Source of the DNA: Pleurotus ostreatus/Saccharomyces cerevisiae fusant
Taxonomy: Eukaryota > Opisthokonta
Direction of reading: 5' to 3'
Length of the DNA: 58,563 bases
Assembly (NCBI GenBank): GCA_024196135.1
Contig: JAMQCK010000123.1
Location: 1-58,563 of the forward strand
Part shown: positions 32,211 to 43,292 of the stretch, piece after piece
How positions within the stretch are numbered: position 1 is the stretch's first letter
Layout: the number at the start of each line of letters is the position of its first letter
Program-made: the position numbers and the translations under genes
The notes under the pieces: model-generated
The model's database searches: none
What the model saw: the letters and a program-made list of their open reading frames with translations, nothing else
Told to the model about the DNA's origin: nothing

Positions 32211-35200
32211 TTACACGCGCTTGCTCTCCGGCGGCCCCAAATAGCTCGCCAGCAGCCCGCCCGTGTCCACCACTATCTTCTCCAGCAGCACCGCCGGCCC
32301 GTTTGCCCAGTACTCCAGCGCATGCGCGCCCGGCGAGGAGTTGAACGTCGCGCTGCGCGTCCACACCTGGTCCATCACCGCGTCCGTCCACCCGTCCGGG
32401 AGGTCGCCGGCGCTCGCGGGCTCGGGGATGAGGCGCGTGGCGTTCGGCGCCGCACCGTCGAAGGACAGTGCATACTGGAACGGCGCGTCGGGATCCGTGT
32501 CGAGCGCCATGGTGAAGTAGAGGGTGACGGTGACGTTCTGCGCGCCGCTGAATTGGTAGAAGGCGAATTGGAGGGAGGGTGCGTCGCCGGGGAGGCTGAG
32601 GTTGCGTCCGACGGAGGGGTCGAGCCCGACGGCGCCGCTGCCGTTGATGCTGCGGGAGAGGTAGGGGTACTCGATGAAGCTGCTCGAGTCCGACGAGGAG
32701 GTATAGTGCGCGGCCTCCATGGAGACGTAACCGTCGGCCTCGACGAAGCCGTTGAAGTCGCTTGGTAAGGAGACCTTGCTGACGGGAAGGTGCAGCTCCT
32801 CGTACGAGCCGTCACTACCGTTAACGTAGATGAGGGACGTATCGTTGTAGCCGTCCGGGACCGCATCGAAGTCCACAGTCACTATGACTCGCGAGTCCCA
32901 GCCATTGGCTGCGGAGACGTCGCCCTCGGAGGCGGAGAGGGATACCCAAGGCTGTTCCGCGGAAGCAGTCCAATGCACGTTCTGACCACCGCGCCCGTAG
33001 ACCTCGAACCACCGGGTGGGGGAGCCGTACTGCGAGACGTTCGTGAAGGTGACGCCCTTGACGAGGTCCTTGCGGGATGGCTTCGCCAGGTTGTCGCCCT
33101 CGTTGAAGACGCCGGGGTAGGGCTCGACGCCGCCCTCGACCGCGACGCCAAGCTGGCCCACTGCAGGGTACGAGTCTTGCCGTAGCTGCACGTAGGAGAG
33201 GCCGGTAATCTGACAGAGGTTGAGCATACCTTCACGAATGATGCGCCCTTTCCACTCACCATATCCCGTATCGGCGCCCGCCACAGCCCCTTGCGATACC
33301 CATAATGCGTCTGCCGCATCATCTGGTCCCACCTCCCATTCAACATCGCATTCCACTCCAGCTGCAAATCATAATCCTGCGCAAAGTAATCCAACGTCCG
33401 CCCCGCCCAATCGTTCGCCGAGTTCCGCCGCTGCCCCGCGTACCACGCGTTCTTCCCCTGCGCGACGCGCACGTTGTTGTAGATGAGCGACGCCTTGATC
33501 GGGTGCAGCACAAGCTGGAAGAAGGACGGCTGGGTTGCTTCGTCGAGCTGCTCGTTCAGCGCCTCGGCGCGCGAGAGCAGCGCGTTCCACGCCCCGAGCA
33601 CCCGGTCCGCCTCGTCGTAGTGGATGGCGGAAAACGTGTCGCTCTCGATATGCTCGTGCTTGCGCAGGCCCATCAGCCGCGAATACGCTAGGAGGATGTC
33701 CGCGGCTTCCTCGGCGTGCTCCTCAGGTAGCTCCCGCGCAGCATACGCGGCGAGCCACTGGGGGATGCTGTCGGGCGTGATGGACGAGACGTTGTATGCG
33801 AGCGCCATTATGAGGCTGAGCGGCGTCTCCATGGGCTTGATGTCCGCGACGTTGATGACCCAGATGCGGTCGGCGCCGCGCGCGTGCGCGTTCGTGAGCT
33901 GCTGGTGCGCCTTGCCGAGCGAGTTGGTGTTGAGCCACTTGTAAGAGCGCGGGTCGCCGACGTATTCGCAGTGGTAGTAGATCTAGAACATGTAAGTAAG
34001 AAAGAAAGAATTAAGGAGTGAAATGCACATACCCCGGTACCGCCCGACCTCTGCAGTTCGTCCTCCCTGGGCAGCCTGCGAATGTTGCCGAAGTTGTCGT
34101 CGCTGAACAGGAGCGTGACGTCGTCGGGTATCTCCAACCCGGCTTCGTATAGTTCTTGCACCTCTTTGTAGAGCGCCCAAACTTGCTACCGAAGGATCAG
34201 CATCACCACCCAACGTTCGTGCTCGACCGTTCTCACCTTCACCGCCGTCTCATTTCCATACGTATCCTTGATGATACTCCTCTGCGTCCCAATCACCTCC
34301 CGCAAAATCGCCATCGGGTCGTCCCCCGACAACGGCGCATCCTGATCCCCCCGCATCCCCAGCGTGAAATAACTCTCATACCCCTTCGCCCTCGCCGCGC
34401 CCGCCTCGAAGAACTGCGTCACATTCCCCTGATTCTTCTCCCAGTCCCACGTCCCGTTCCCCGACGTCAGCCACTCGTTCGTCGCGCGCTGCATGGGCTC
34501 GTGGTGCGAGGTGGAGACGACGATCCCGTAGGCGTCGGCGGTCTGTTGGTTTAGAGGGTCGTCGACGAAGAAGCTGTTGCCGGGCGAGGGGTAGGAGGGC
34601 CACATGGCGGGCCAGAGGTAATTTGCCTTCATGCGGAGGAGGAGCTCGAAGACGTGCGCGTAGAAGGCGGCGTTGTATTTGGGGCCGAAGTTGTCGATGA
34701 CCCAGGTGTTGAGCGCGGGGGATTCGTCCTGGGCGGGGTCAGTTAGGTTGTAAGGAGTGGAGGATGAGAGCAACATACATTGATGAAGAGCCCTCTGTAT
34801 CTGACGCTGGGCTCGCCGAAGGTCGTCGTTGTGGGTAGAGCGAAGATCGCGTCGTGTTTCTTGGGGACGATGTCGGCCCACCAGTACCACCTGATACGAA
34901 GTCAGCGCATACATCCTATCAGGACGCCCAATTACATACGGTGACACCCCAATCTGCTCGCTCAAGGTGTATAGCCCGAATACCGCGCCCCGCTTGTCGC
35001 TACCGGCTATAACCAGCGCGCGGTCGACTCCCTCAAACGGCGCGTCCACGACCGTAACCACGAACGACTCCCACTTGCCCGCGATCTCCGACGCGTTCAG
35101 CTTCTCCGCGCTGATCAAGCTCTGGATGACCGCCGAGCTATCCAGCGAGCCGACGAGAACAAGCGCAGTGCCGTTGTCCGGCGCGGGCACGTCGTCCGCG

Positions 35201-35421
35201 GTGGCGTTCGCAGTCTGCCCGCGCGTCCCCGTGACGCGCTCGAAGTCGTCTGCCACGGCGTTGGCGGCGATGTGCACGCCGACGTGGTCGTCGGCGTCGA
35301 CTACGATGAGCGGGCGCGTGATGTCGAAGCCTTCATCGAAGGACACGATTGGCGGCTCGAAGAGGGCGTGCACGCCGAAGGTGCACGCCGCGAGGAGTAG
35401 CGCATGCCCTAGAGCGCGCAT
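32211..35421 (-). CDS. Secreted GH115 xylan alpha-1,2-glucuronidase
   Basis: Six exons (35421-34940, 34890-34779, 34728-34237, 34185-34033, 33982-33260, 33209-32211), introns 49-51 nt, 986 residues, typical of GH115. A signal peptide (MRALGHALLLAACTFGVHA) is followed by ADDHVGVHIAANAVADDFER, AVFGLYTLSEQIGVSPWYWW, YRGLFINDESPALNTW, MKANYLWPAMWPSYPSPGNS, TSHHEPMQRATNEW, YFTLGMRGDQDAPLSG and IYYHCEYVGDPRSYKWLNT. These are hallmark GH115 blocks. A beta-rich C-terminal domain follows (FVEADGYVSMEAAHYT). The enzyme removes (4-O-methyl-)glucuronic acid from xylan and fits a wood-decay lifestyle. Several Asn-x-Ser/Thr sites suit a secreted glycoprotein. One intron begins GTATGT inside the SPWYWW codons, fixing that junction. 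Confidence 0.93.
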
Positions 35422-36932
35422 CAGTATGGGAGGGGGCAGGGGAAGTGCGAGGTGCTCGTACCCTCAAAGATCGACGTCAGTATTCAAGTATCCCCTCGCG
35501 CGTTCTCATGGCTCGTCGAGGCGGCCCGGGGCCATCGCAGGTGACCGCGAAGTGGAAGATTCGTGACCGCAAAGAGTGGGATTCGTGACGCGAAGCGCCT
35601 CGGGGGAAGCGTCATATGGCCATTCGGACCTCTCCACCGAGCTTCCATGACCGCGGAGTGCGAGCGGGGCGTGTCTTTTGAGGTGGGGAGGATAATCTGT
35701 CGGCCAGGGTAGCGCAGGTAGGAATCACGATAGTGCACCTTAGGTACCAGGATGGTATACCCTGGGGCAAGGATAGCGCAGGAAGCAGGATGACGACGGA
35801 GCTCGAGGGCTTGCGTGAACATCGCACCCAACGTTTGGAATATAACAGGGGATGATCCAGGTGATGATTGAGGGTGGTCTAGTCGGCTTTTCCGATGCAG
35901 GTTGAGAGCTATTGTCCCAGGCATGAGCGGAATGCTGATCCTGAGCGTCATGCCCATGATCTCGACGCACCATAGCAGCCTATTCACTCCAACCCGCGCG
36001 TGCAGCCCATTGAAAGCACCGTTAGGGACGAGAGCGGGGATTGGGGTTAGAAGCTGTACGTCCGAGACTGAAGACAAGGCGTCCACAGTGGAGTTGAATG
36101 GGGGTCGGATCGGCGTCCCGCGTAGTCTCATATTTCTCCAGCCTCTCTCCGCTCGGATTACGGACGCCTGAGGGAGTCTTCATGGTGTATATGATGGTGT
36201 GATACCAGCTGAACATCGATGTTTGTGTATCGCGCCGGTCCGGCCCCCTTCTCAGAGGCCTACTCCCCGTCTGCGCGGTCCCGTTCCCGTCTTCGGCGCT
36301 AGTCCGACACCGCACTGTTGCCCTGCTCGCGACCGAGAGCTATTTTTTCATCCTGTGATTGACGCATATATGCTGGTGATATTCGAGACGAAGGTCAGGA
36401 GGAACGCACTTGGGATCGCGCCCCGCGTGGCGCACGCGCTGTATACAAACATTGACACCTGTTTACTTCCAAGGATCAGCCACCCGCGCCGTGTGGCGTT
36501 CTTATTCCAGATAGAACATCGTCAGCAGGACCCCCAGAGTTCCACCTACCTTACCTATCAGCAACACATGGGGAGCAGACGTCCAAAGCCGTAGTCAAGA
36601 GAAAAAGGTCATTCAGGCGAATATGTACGAGTACAGAGACATTCCAGCGCACGATAAAATTGAGACGAATATAAGCACACGTATATATCGAAAGCGACCA
36701 TCGCAAAGGAGCAGCGTACGAGGTCGAACTTCAGCACTGTAGCATCATACGAGGCCCGGGGAGGGAGGGAAGAAAGCAGCAGTCGCGTACAAAGAATAAA
36801 TCAGACAAACAGAAGCACAATCAGAGACTAAAAGGAGCACAACCGGAGACGGTCAAAACACGACAGCAAGCAAAGTCTTTCACGACCGCTGAAAGAGGTA
36901 AGCCGCCGTGAATGGACTATCGGGGAGCGACA
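35422..36932. other. Gene-poor stretch
   Basis: Contains the GH115 promoter and the 3' flank of the H1-like gene. A 215-cod­on minus frame (35484-36131) is open and includes a hydrophobic block (NRLLWCVEIMGMTLRISIPL), but I recognise no family and no splice model. From 36600 the sequence is AT-richer and consistent with 3' UTR. Confidence 0.35.
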
Positions 36933-37885
36933 TTAGGACGCCTATAGGCGAGTTATCAGTATGACGTTGGCAGAGCAAAATTGAATGTCTCGCACCTCAG
37001 CAGCAGGGGCGTCCGTGGTTTGAGCCGCATCGGCCTGAATTTCGTCCTCGTTCTCCTCAGGAATGGCCTCGTCGATCTTGGGAGCCTCCTGGCCTTCAAC
37101 CGCTCCAACCTGTTCGCTAATCAGCATCGCGCGCAAAGCACAAGGCAATGACGCAAGGGGAGAAGGAGCGAAAAGGTGGACTCGGAAAAGGGGAAAGTGG
37201 CCGTGGGTGACATAAAAAGGGGGGAAGTGGCAGGGAGGATGTGGGAAGTGAGAAGGGGGATGCGTGCGCACCTTGGAGTCGGGCTTCTTGGAGCCAGCGC
37301 GCGAAGCAGGCTTCTTCGATCCGGCACGCGACGGGGGCTTTGCGGACGCGGCGCGCGAGGCGGGCTTAGCAGATGCCTTGGACGCAGGCTTCGCGGACGC
37401 GCGCGAGGCAGGCTTGGCCGACGCCTTGCTCGCGGGCTTGGTGGCCTTACTAGCCGGCTTCGCGGCCTTGCTCGCAGGCTTCTCAGCGGCCTTGCTAGCC
37501 GGCTTCGCCTTGCTCGCGGGCTTGCTCTGCAGGGGGGAGGATGCGGCGCGCAGGGAGGTTGCAGGGGAAAGAGGGGGGCAAACGCACGGACCAGTCAGCG
37601 GGGGTCGATCGAACGGGGGCGTCGTATGCGCACCTTCTTCGCGGCGGGCTCGTCGGCGGCGTCGCCGTTGGTCTCGGGCTCCTTGCGCTTGCGCCCGCGG
37701 CCCGACTTGGGCTTCTCCGCGTCGTCCCCCTCAGCCGCGTCCGCCTTCTTCGCGCGCGGCTTTGCGGCTTTCTTCGCAGGAGCGGGGGCGGGGGCAGGGG
37801 GCTTAGGCTGCTCCTTGATGCGCGATGAGCGGCGGGGCTCGGGGGCCTCACCCTCGGTCGTCGCGGCTGCTTTGCGGGGCGGCAT
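36933..37885 (-). CDS. Histone-H1-tail-like basic nuclear protein with AT-hook-like motif
   Basis: Four exons (37885-37634, 37526-37272, 37109-36996, 36941-36933), 209 residues. The N-terminal third is Pro/Lys/Ala-rich (start MPPRKAAATTEGEAPEP) with an AT-hook-like GRGRKRK at residues 62-68. Exon 2 is a Ser/Lys/Pro/Ala repeat (KPASKA, KPASRA, AGSKK) like a linker-histone C-terminal tail. Exon 3 is acidic (PEENEDEIQADAAQ). The last exon contributes only Ala-Ser-stop after an intron with a CTGATAAC branch site. There is no winged-helix globular domain, so it is not a canonical H1. A DNA-compaction or chromatin role is inferred from composition. An E-box and a GTTGAACTT-type motif lie upstream. 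Confidence 0.7.
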
Positions 37886-37997
37886 TTTGGGATAAAGGGG
37901 AGGGGGAAGGTGTCTTGAAAGTTGAGGGTTTTGGTCAAGAACGCGTTCGGACCAAAATAGGCGTCAACAACTTGTTTGGATTCCCACCAATCGCGTC

Positions 37998-38089
37998 CAC
38001 GTGATCAAAGCTTAATGACGTCAATTTACGGCCGGTGATTGGCCGGCATCGGATCGCATCCCGGCCGAGCGTCGCGGGAGAAGTTCAAC
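37998..38089 (-). promoter_or_regulatory. E-box plus GTTGAACTT motif upstream of the H1-like gene
   Basis: CACGTG at 37998-38003 and AAGTTCAAC at 38081-38089 (sense strand GTTGAACTT), about 115 and 200 bp before the ATG. Between them lie TGACGTCA at 38018-38025 (a CRE-like site) and GATTGG (inverted CCAAT). Confidence 0.5.
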
Positions 38090-39397
38090 TTTCTTCGTTG
38101 GCCGTAAGGTCAAGGAAAATATTCTATGCTATCTAGAGGTATTTCTACGTAGGATGAGTGGGACTGGATCTTCTAAGGCTCTCGCCTGAGATTATCTACC
38201 TCCTACCTACCTACGTAGTACGCACGCAACCGGCAAGACACAGGCCAGTACCATCTGCCCGCGTCAGGCGCGCTTAGCCTCAGGTAGGGAGATTCAAGCG
38301 AAGTTGCTATTGAAGCGTTATACCGTATTAACTCAGCTCTCAAGTGCAGCATCGTATATATCAGGTGATTGATCTGTAGTATTCCTTTCTCAGTGAGTTC
38401 CTTCTGACTTCCCCCAACAACAGGAACGCGCGTCGAAGATTGTCAGAGTGCTTACCTCTTCCCGTGTATAGTCGTGCTTTCATCCGGAAGTAGAAACTCC
38501 ACAGCTTGGTTTTTGCTTCGACTATGGCAAGCATATCCAAGGAACCTAACTTGAAGCGTAGGAGAGCACTGCTGCACCATGCACGCGCTATCTCCCCATG
38601 CCAGCTTTACCTCCTTCAGCTCATGCTTTCCTGTGCGTAACAATTTCGTCCACTCCCTACATGCGCTGCGCAATTGATGTTCTTTCTGCCCGCCCCTCTC
38701 GCCCGCCTGCACTCCGAGTCTCCCCACCTTAACTTCCACTCTTCATCAGACGATGAGACGGAAGCCCGTCGCACCATCATACACAGCCCTGTATGAGTTG
38801 CAGCTGTGTCTCTGGATCCCTCGTCTCTCCCGCCGTAACTGCCGATACCGCTGCTGCTTTTCTCATGTTGTCATTTAGTATCTAGCCATGTCAGCTTTTG
38901 TGTATTTATGAACCTAGTGTAATCATGAGAACTCGGGGACATATGTGAATCAGTTTGTATCTTTCTTCCCAACCTCATTCGTGGATGCACCATCTCTCTG
39001 TCGAGCCGTTAGATGGAGCCGCAATATAACAAGTCGAACTGTGACAATGAGTGTGACATATCACGTGCGCCGGCGTGGATCCGGCCTTCCGCCTCGTTGC
39101 AGCCTCGCTAACGGCTTCGATAGGATCTGCTGCGTCTTGTGCAAGTAGATAGGGATGCTCTGGCTTTGACCGACTCAATATCATCAGTCTGGCTATCACT
39201 AACTCGAGACGGTGGTCATTAGAAGCGTAAACTGTCCTACCGTGACCGCTATGGTCGCCGTGGCATCCCGCCGAGTTCAGTCCACCTGATAAGGCTTCCC
39301 ATTATCTCCGCTGCAATTGACTTCCTCCCCCCCCTTCTTGCCGCCTTCCTTCCTTCCTTCCACCACCTCTTCGTATCTTTCCACAAACCTCACCCAA
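38090..39397. other. Gene-poor stretch
   Basis: About 1.3 kb between the divergent H1-like gene and the esterase. Pyrimidine-rich tracts near 39327-39390 fit an esterase promoter or 5' UTR. No gene, tRNA or repeat could be supported. Confidence 0.4.
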
Positions 39398-41510
39398 ATG
39401 ACCGACGTCCATCTCCCCGCGGAGCTCTCCCAGACCGGAACGCGTATCAAGGTCGAGACCAGATATGGTCCAGTGACTGGCGGGCGTGCATTGAACGGCG
39501 CAGCTACCTTCCTAGGTGAGTTCTCTTGACCTTACGACGACGATAGGCATCCCGCTAACTGCTCTATCCAGAGATCCCTTACGGTCTTCCTCCGAACCGA
39601 TGGGAGGATCCCCAGCCATTGTCTTCGTCCTATAGGTACGAGGACAAGGAGTATATTCACGAGAATACATGTAGGCTTTTCTCACATCATCCCGAGAGGT
39701 TGCTGACACACTTGCAGACGCCGCTCAGCCGAAGAACGATGGACAAGCGGCAGGTATGCTCGACTTTGTTCTGATTTTCTGGCTGTCTGATAGCACTGCA
39801 GCAATCCCTTACAAGGATAAAGTTGGACTGGGTGAACCGTCAGAAAATGCGTGAGACGACGATGTCCTCCAATGTTAACTGCGTGGCGGCTGACTCGCGC
39901 ACCAGCCTCTTCCTCAATATCGTCTCGCCACCGGACTTCCCTGAGAAGAAAGGATTTCCGGTTCGCGTGTACATACACGGAGGGTGCGTTGCTTTACTTG
40001 CCCTACTTTGTACATTACGCTAAGACTTGACAGGTTCCTCCAATTTGGCTCGCCCCACAGCCTGATGTCCCAGCCCCAGTACATCGCTGCAGAGCGCTCA
40101 GAGGTATGGGTCAACATTGGGTACCGCCTGTCCGCCTTCGGCTTCCTGGCCTCTGATGAGCCTGACCTGCACGGGAACTACGGCTTCATGGACCAGTACC
40201 TTGCGCTCGAGTGGATTAGGGATAATATCGAGGCTTTTGGAGGTGATTCTATAGCGCTGCGCTGGCATCCTCGCTCGCAACGTCTAACCACATTCTGCCC
40301 TCACAGGTGATCCAAACGACATCCGCATCACCGGCCTGTCTGCCGGCGCCCACTCAGTGCACCAGATACTGCACCACGTCTCACACTTACCGGACGGCGT
40401 CATGGCGCCCTTCCAGTCGGCCGTTCTGCAGTCGAACGCTATCATGTGAGTCCTTTATCGATGGTGCATCCCTTGCGCTTTCCAGGGCGTGAATAATGTA
40501 CCTTACTTATATCCCACTCATAGGACCGTCCCAAAAACGCCCGCTGAGCTCCGCGCGCAGTATGCCGCGCTCTGCACCGCCCTCGACCTTGACCCCGCCG
40601 CGCCCGACACCCCCGCGGTCCTCCGTGACCCTGCGCGCACTCCCGCCTCGCGCATCACCCACGCCATCGAGACGGATGCCGTTGGTACTGAGCACGGAAC
40701 CTACCGCGGCGCGCTCTCCGCACCGTGGCTCCCTGTCCCCTCTGCCGCAGACTCGAACACAGACCCGATGACCTGGCAGCGCACCGGCGCCCTCGCCCAC
40801 GCCCTGCGCGCCAAGGGCGTCAAGTCCATCCTTCTTGGCGACGTCCCCGACGAGTGGTACCTCTACAGCATCGCGCACCCCATCAGGCGCGCCGCGGACG
40901 TGCCCGTGAACCTGCGCAGGTACTACCCAGGGGAGTTGGTCGATAGGATGCTCACGTTGTGGGATGAACTGCCGGAGGACGCAACGGCGGAGGAGGCGGC
41001 GCGGCGGTTTGGTGAGGTGCTGTGCGCGGGGCAGGTGCATGTGCCGGTGCGGGTGCTGCATCGGGATCTGGTGAACGCGGGCTTCCCGGTGGTGAGGTAT
41101 GCGGTGAGGTGGGCGCCTGAGGGGGTGAGGCCGTTTGGTGAGTGATTTTTGTTCTCTATCTTCTGCCTTGTTTGCTTGATGTCCGAGGACGCTGAACCCT
41201 TTTACCCTCAGGCAAACTCGTCACGCACGGGAGCGACCGCTGCCTTTGGGCGTTCCGTGAGCCGCGACTGGGGGAAGAGGGCAAGGAAGTCGCGCGACGC
41301 TGGCTCGATAGCGTCGACCAGGCCATACAGGAGATTGAAGCCGCCGGAAAGCCATTGCGGGGCGTCAAAGAGGTACTGACGTTGAAGGAAGACCGCTCGA
41401 TCGGCTGGGCGGAAGACTCACGGTGGGAGCAGGACATGAAGATGGCGGCTTTGCTCCCTGGCGAGGAGGCCCACTCGGCTTCGTCGAAGTCGTCTTGTGT
41501 CGTAAACTAG
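39398..41510 (+). CDS. Carboxylesterase type B family protein (alpha/beta hydrolase)
   Basis: Nine exons (39398-39515, 39572-39670, 39718-39753, 39802-39850, 39906-39983, 40034-40242, 40307-40445, 40524-41137, 41212-41510) with introns of 47-78 nt give 546 residues. Landmarks are IPYGLPPNRWEDPQP, NALFLNIVSPPDFPEK, VRVYIHGGFLQFGS (oxyanion loop HGG), NYGFMDQYLALEWIRDNIEA, FGGDPND, and the nucleophile elbow GLSAGAHS with Ser at about residue 208. Conserved order and spacing fit type B carboxylesterases. There is no signal peptide after MTDVHLPAELS, so the enzyme is probably intracellular. The 36 nt third exon is fixed by phase on both sides. It converges on the NmrA-like gene with only ~150 bp between stop codons. 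The substrate is unknown. Confidence 0.88.
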
Positions 41511-41659
41511 CGCCAAAGCCGTCGGAAAGGCATGAAGAACGAGACTGATGAATGTATTCTGCTTCGATTCGACAAAGGACTTGCAAGGTTCCGTTACATG
41601 TTTTACAATGTGGACTGTAAAGGAAATGCGTTCGCCGTCGCCTGCCCTATCATGTCGCT

Positions 41660-42833
41660 CTAATCCTTCTTCGCGGGGAGCTTGAGTGTCTTGAACTGCT
41701 CCATCGACTCCTCCGGGTACGGATAGGGCGGGTTAGGATACCACGTCTCCGCAAACTCAGCCACGCTCTTCCTCGGATACATATCCGGGTACAGCTCCTT
41801 CGCATTCAACGCCCCATCCTTCACCGCATTCTCCACCGTATTGTCCCCGCGCACATAGAGGCTCCGATTATACTCGTTCAGCAGGCGTACGCCGATCGTC
41901 GCCTCCCCGCCCGCGATGCCTGCGTCGATCAGCTCTTGAATTTCCTCCGCGGAGACCTTGCGGGTGACGCGGCGCAGGCCCTCGGGGTCGCCGCATTTCT
42001 CTTCGGCGATGCGGAAGAGGTCGGCGACGGTGAGCTGGTCCTCCCAGACGAAGACGGTGTGGTTGAGCGTGCGCGGGTCGGTGATGATGCGCGCGACGAA
42101 GTCGCCGATGCTCTCAGAGGCGGTAACTGCGAGAGGGACGTTGCCGGGCCCTTTGAAGTCGTGGCTGAGATCGGCGTAGGGGTGGCCGGCGTAGCTTGGG
42201 GGGAAGGGAAGGACGAACTGGAGATGACAAAGTGATCAGCAAGAATCGGTTGAGGATAAAGTGGAGGAAAGCACGAACCTCATACCAGAAGCCGACCTCG
42301 ATGAAGGTGTACCCGATACCGAGCTCGCGAACGTAGTCACGGATAGCATGTTTCTATGATCGACTTGTTAGCAGCAGGCAAGTCAGAGAGGCTGAGCGAT
42401 CCAACCTTGTCAGCCATGAGCATGACCCCGGGTGGAGTATGCGCACTGAAGTCGTCCGGGACGACGCGCTTGACACCCGCCTCCTTCGCAGCAGCAAACA
42501 GAGGACGCTGCGCGTCCAACACATACGCATGTACAGTGGCAATCAGTACGTCGGTGCCCGCGAGCAGCTGCACCAGCTCGGCGTGCGTGGCCTTGTTGTA
42601 GTCGGCGCAGACGAGGATCTCGACGCCGCGGGTTTTCAAGTCTTGCACGACGGGCTTGTTCGGGGAGCGCACAATGACGGCGACGCGCTGAAAAGGAGTG
42701 AGTACGATCGCGAAGAGAGGATAAGTCGAATACATACGGAACTGCCCGAGCGCAGAAGGCCGTTGACAATACTGAGGCCGGTGACTCCAGTCCCGCCGGC
42801 AACGACGACGCGAGGCTTGCTATCACTTGACAT
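41660..42833 (-). CDS. NmrA-like/isoflavone-reductase-like NAD(P)-binding protein
   Basis: Four exons (42833-42738, 42687-42406, 42353-42279, 42217-41660), introns 50-61 nt, 336 residues. The N-terminus is a Rossmann fold with [18 protein letters not shown] (residues 9-26; GxxGxxG at 13-19), then [12 protein letters not shown] and [20 protein letters not shown]. The substrate half includes [42 protein letters not shown] and [20 protein letters not shown]. These are atypical short-chain dehydrogenases that reduce small aromatics or act as redox sensors. Which applies here is open. It diverges from the F-box-like gene at 43293 across a 460 bp shared promoter. Confidence 0.88.
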
Positions 42834-43292
42834 GCTGAGGGACGAGATCTCCTGAGCGAGCTTTCGGTGGTATGCGATTGGAGGGAATACTCATCAGTTC
42901 TTATATACCTGGGGACACGGCTGTGGCGATCCGCGAACTGGCATGGCCTGCACATAGACTTCCCCCGGTCCTCTCGGGCGAAGGTGGGCTTGTCAGCTAT
43001 AACCTACCACCGCAGCGAGGCCCTTTCCTTCTGTCATGGAGAAACTGGACCAACAACGCTGGTCCACGGGATATGGGCACGATTAGTCGTGCTGACTAAG
43101 CCAGGTCGATTCCCGAATGGTCGGGAGACCGATTCGGGACGTTCGTTCGCTTTTTGGCCAGGGATCACTGCATGGGAAGACAGATTGCATATGCATCTCG
43201 TATCCTATAGCGGGAGTGGAGGCCTTGACTAGGTGAAAAACGCGATAATCGAATTTTCGTCTCCGGCCGAAGCTATCCCCGTAAGGTAGATG
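42834..43292. other. Divergent promoter region
   Basis: 460 bp between the NmrA-like ATG and the proposed start of the F-box-like gene. No ORF or known motif pair was supported. Confidence 0.4.

Noticed and set aside
32375..32866. 163-codon minus frame inside GH115
   Set aside because: Out-of-frame shadow of GH115 exon 6 with Ser/Thr/Pro/Arg bias.
35484..36131. 215-codon minus frame upstream of GH115
   Set aside because: No recognisable family, no introns and uneven composition. It overlaps other open frames of similar quality.
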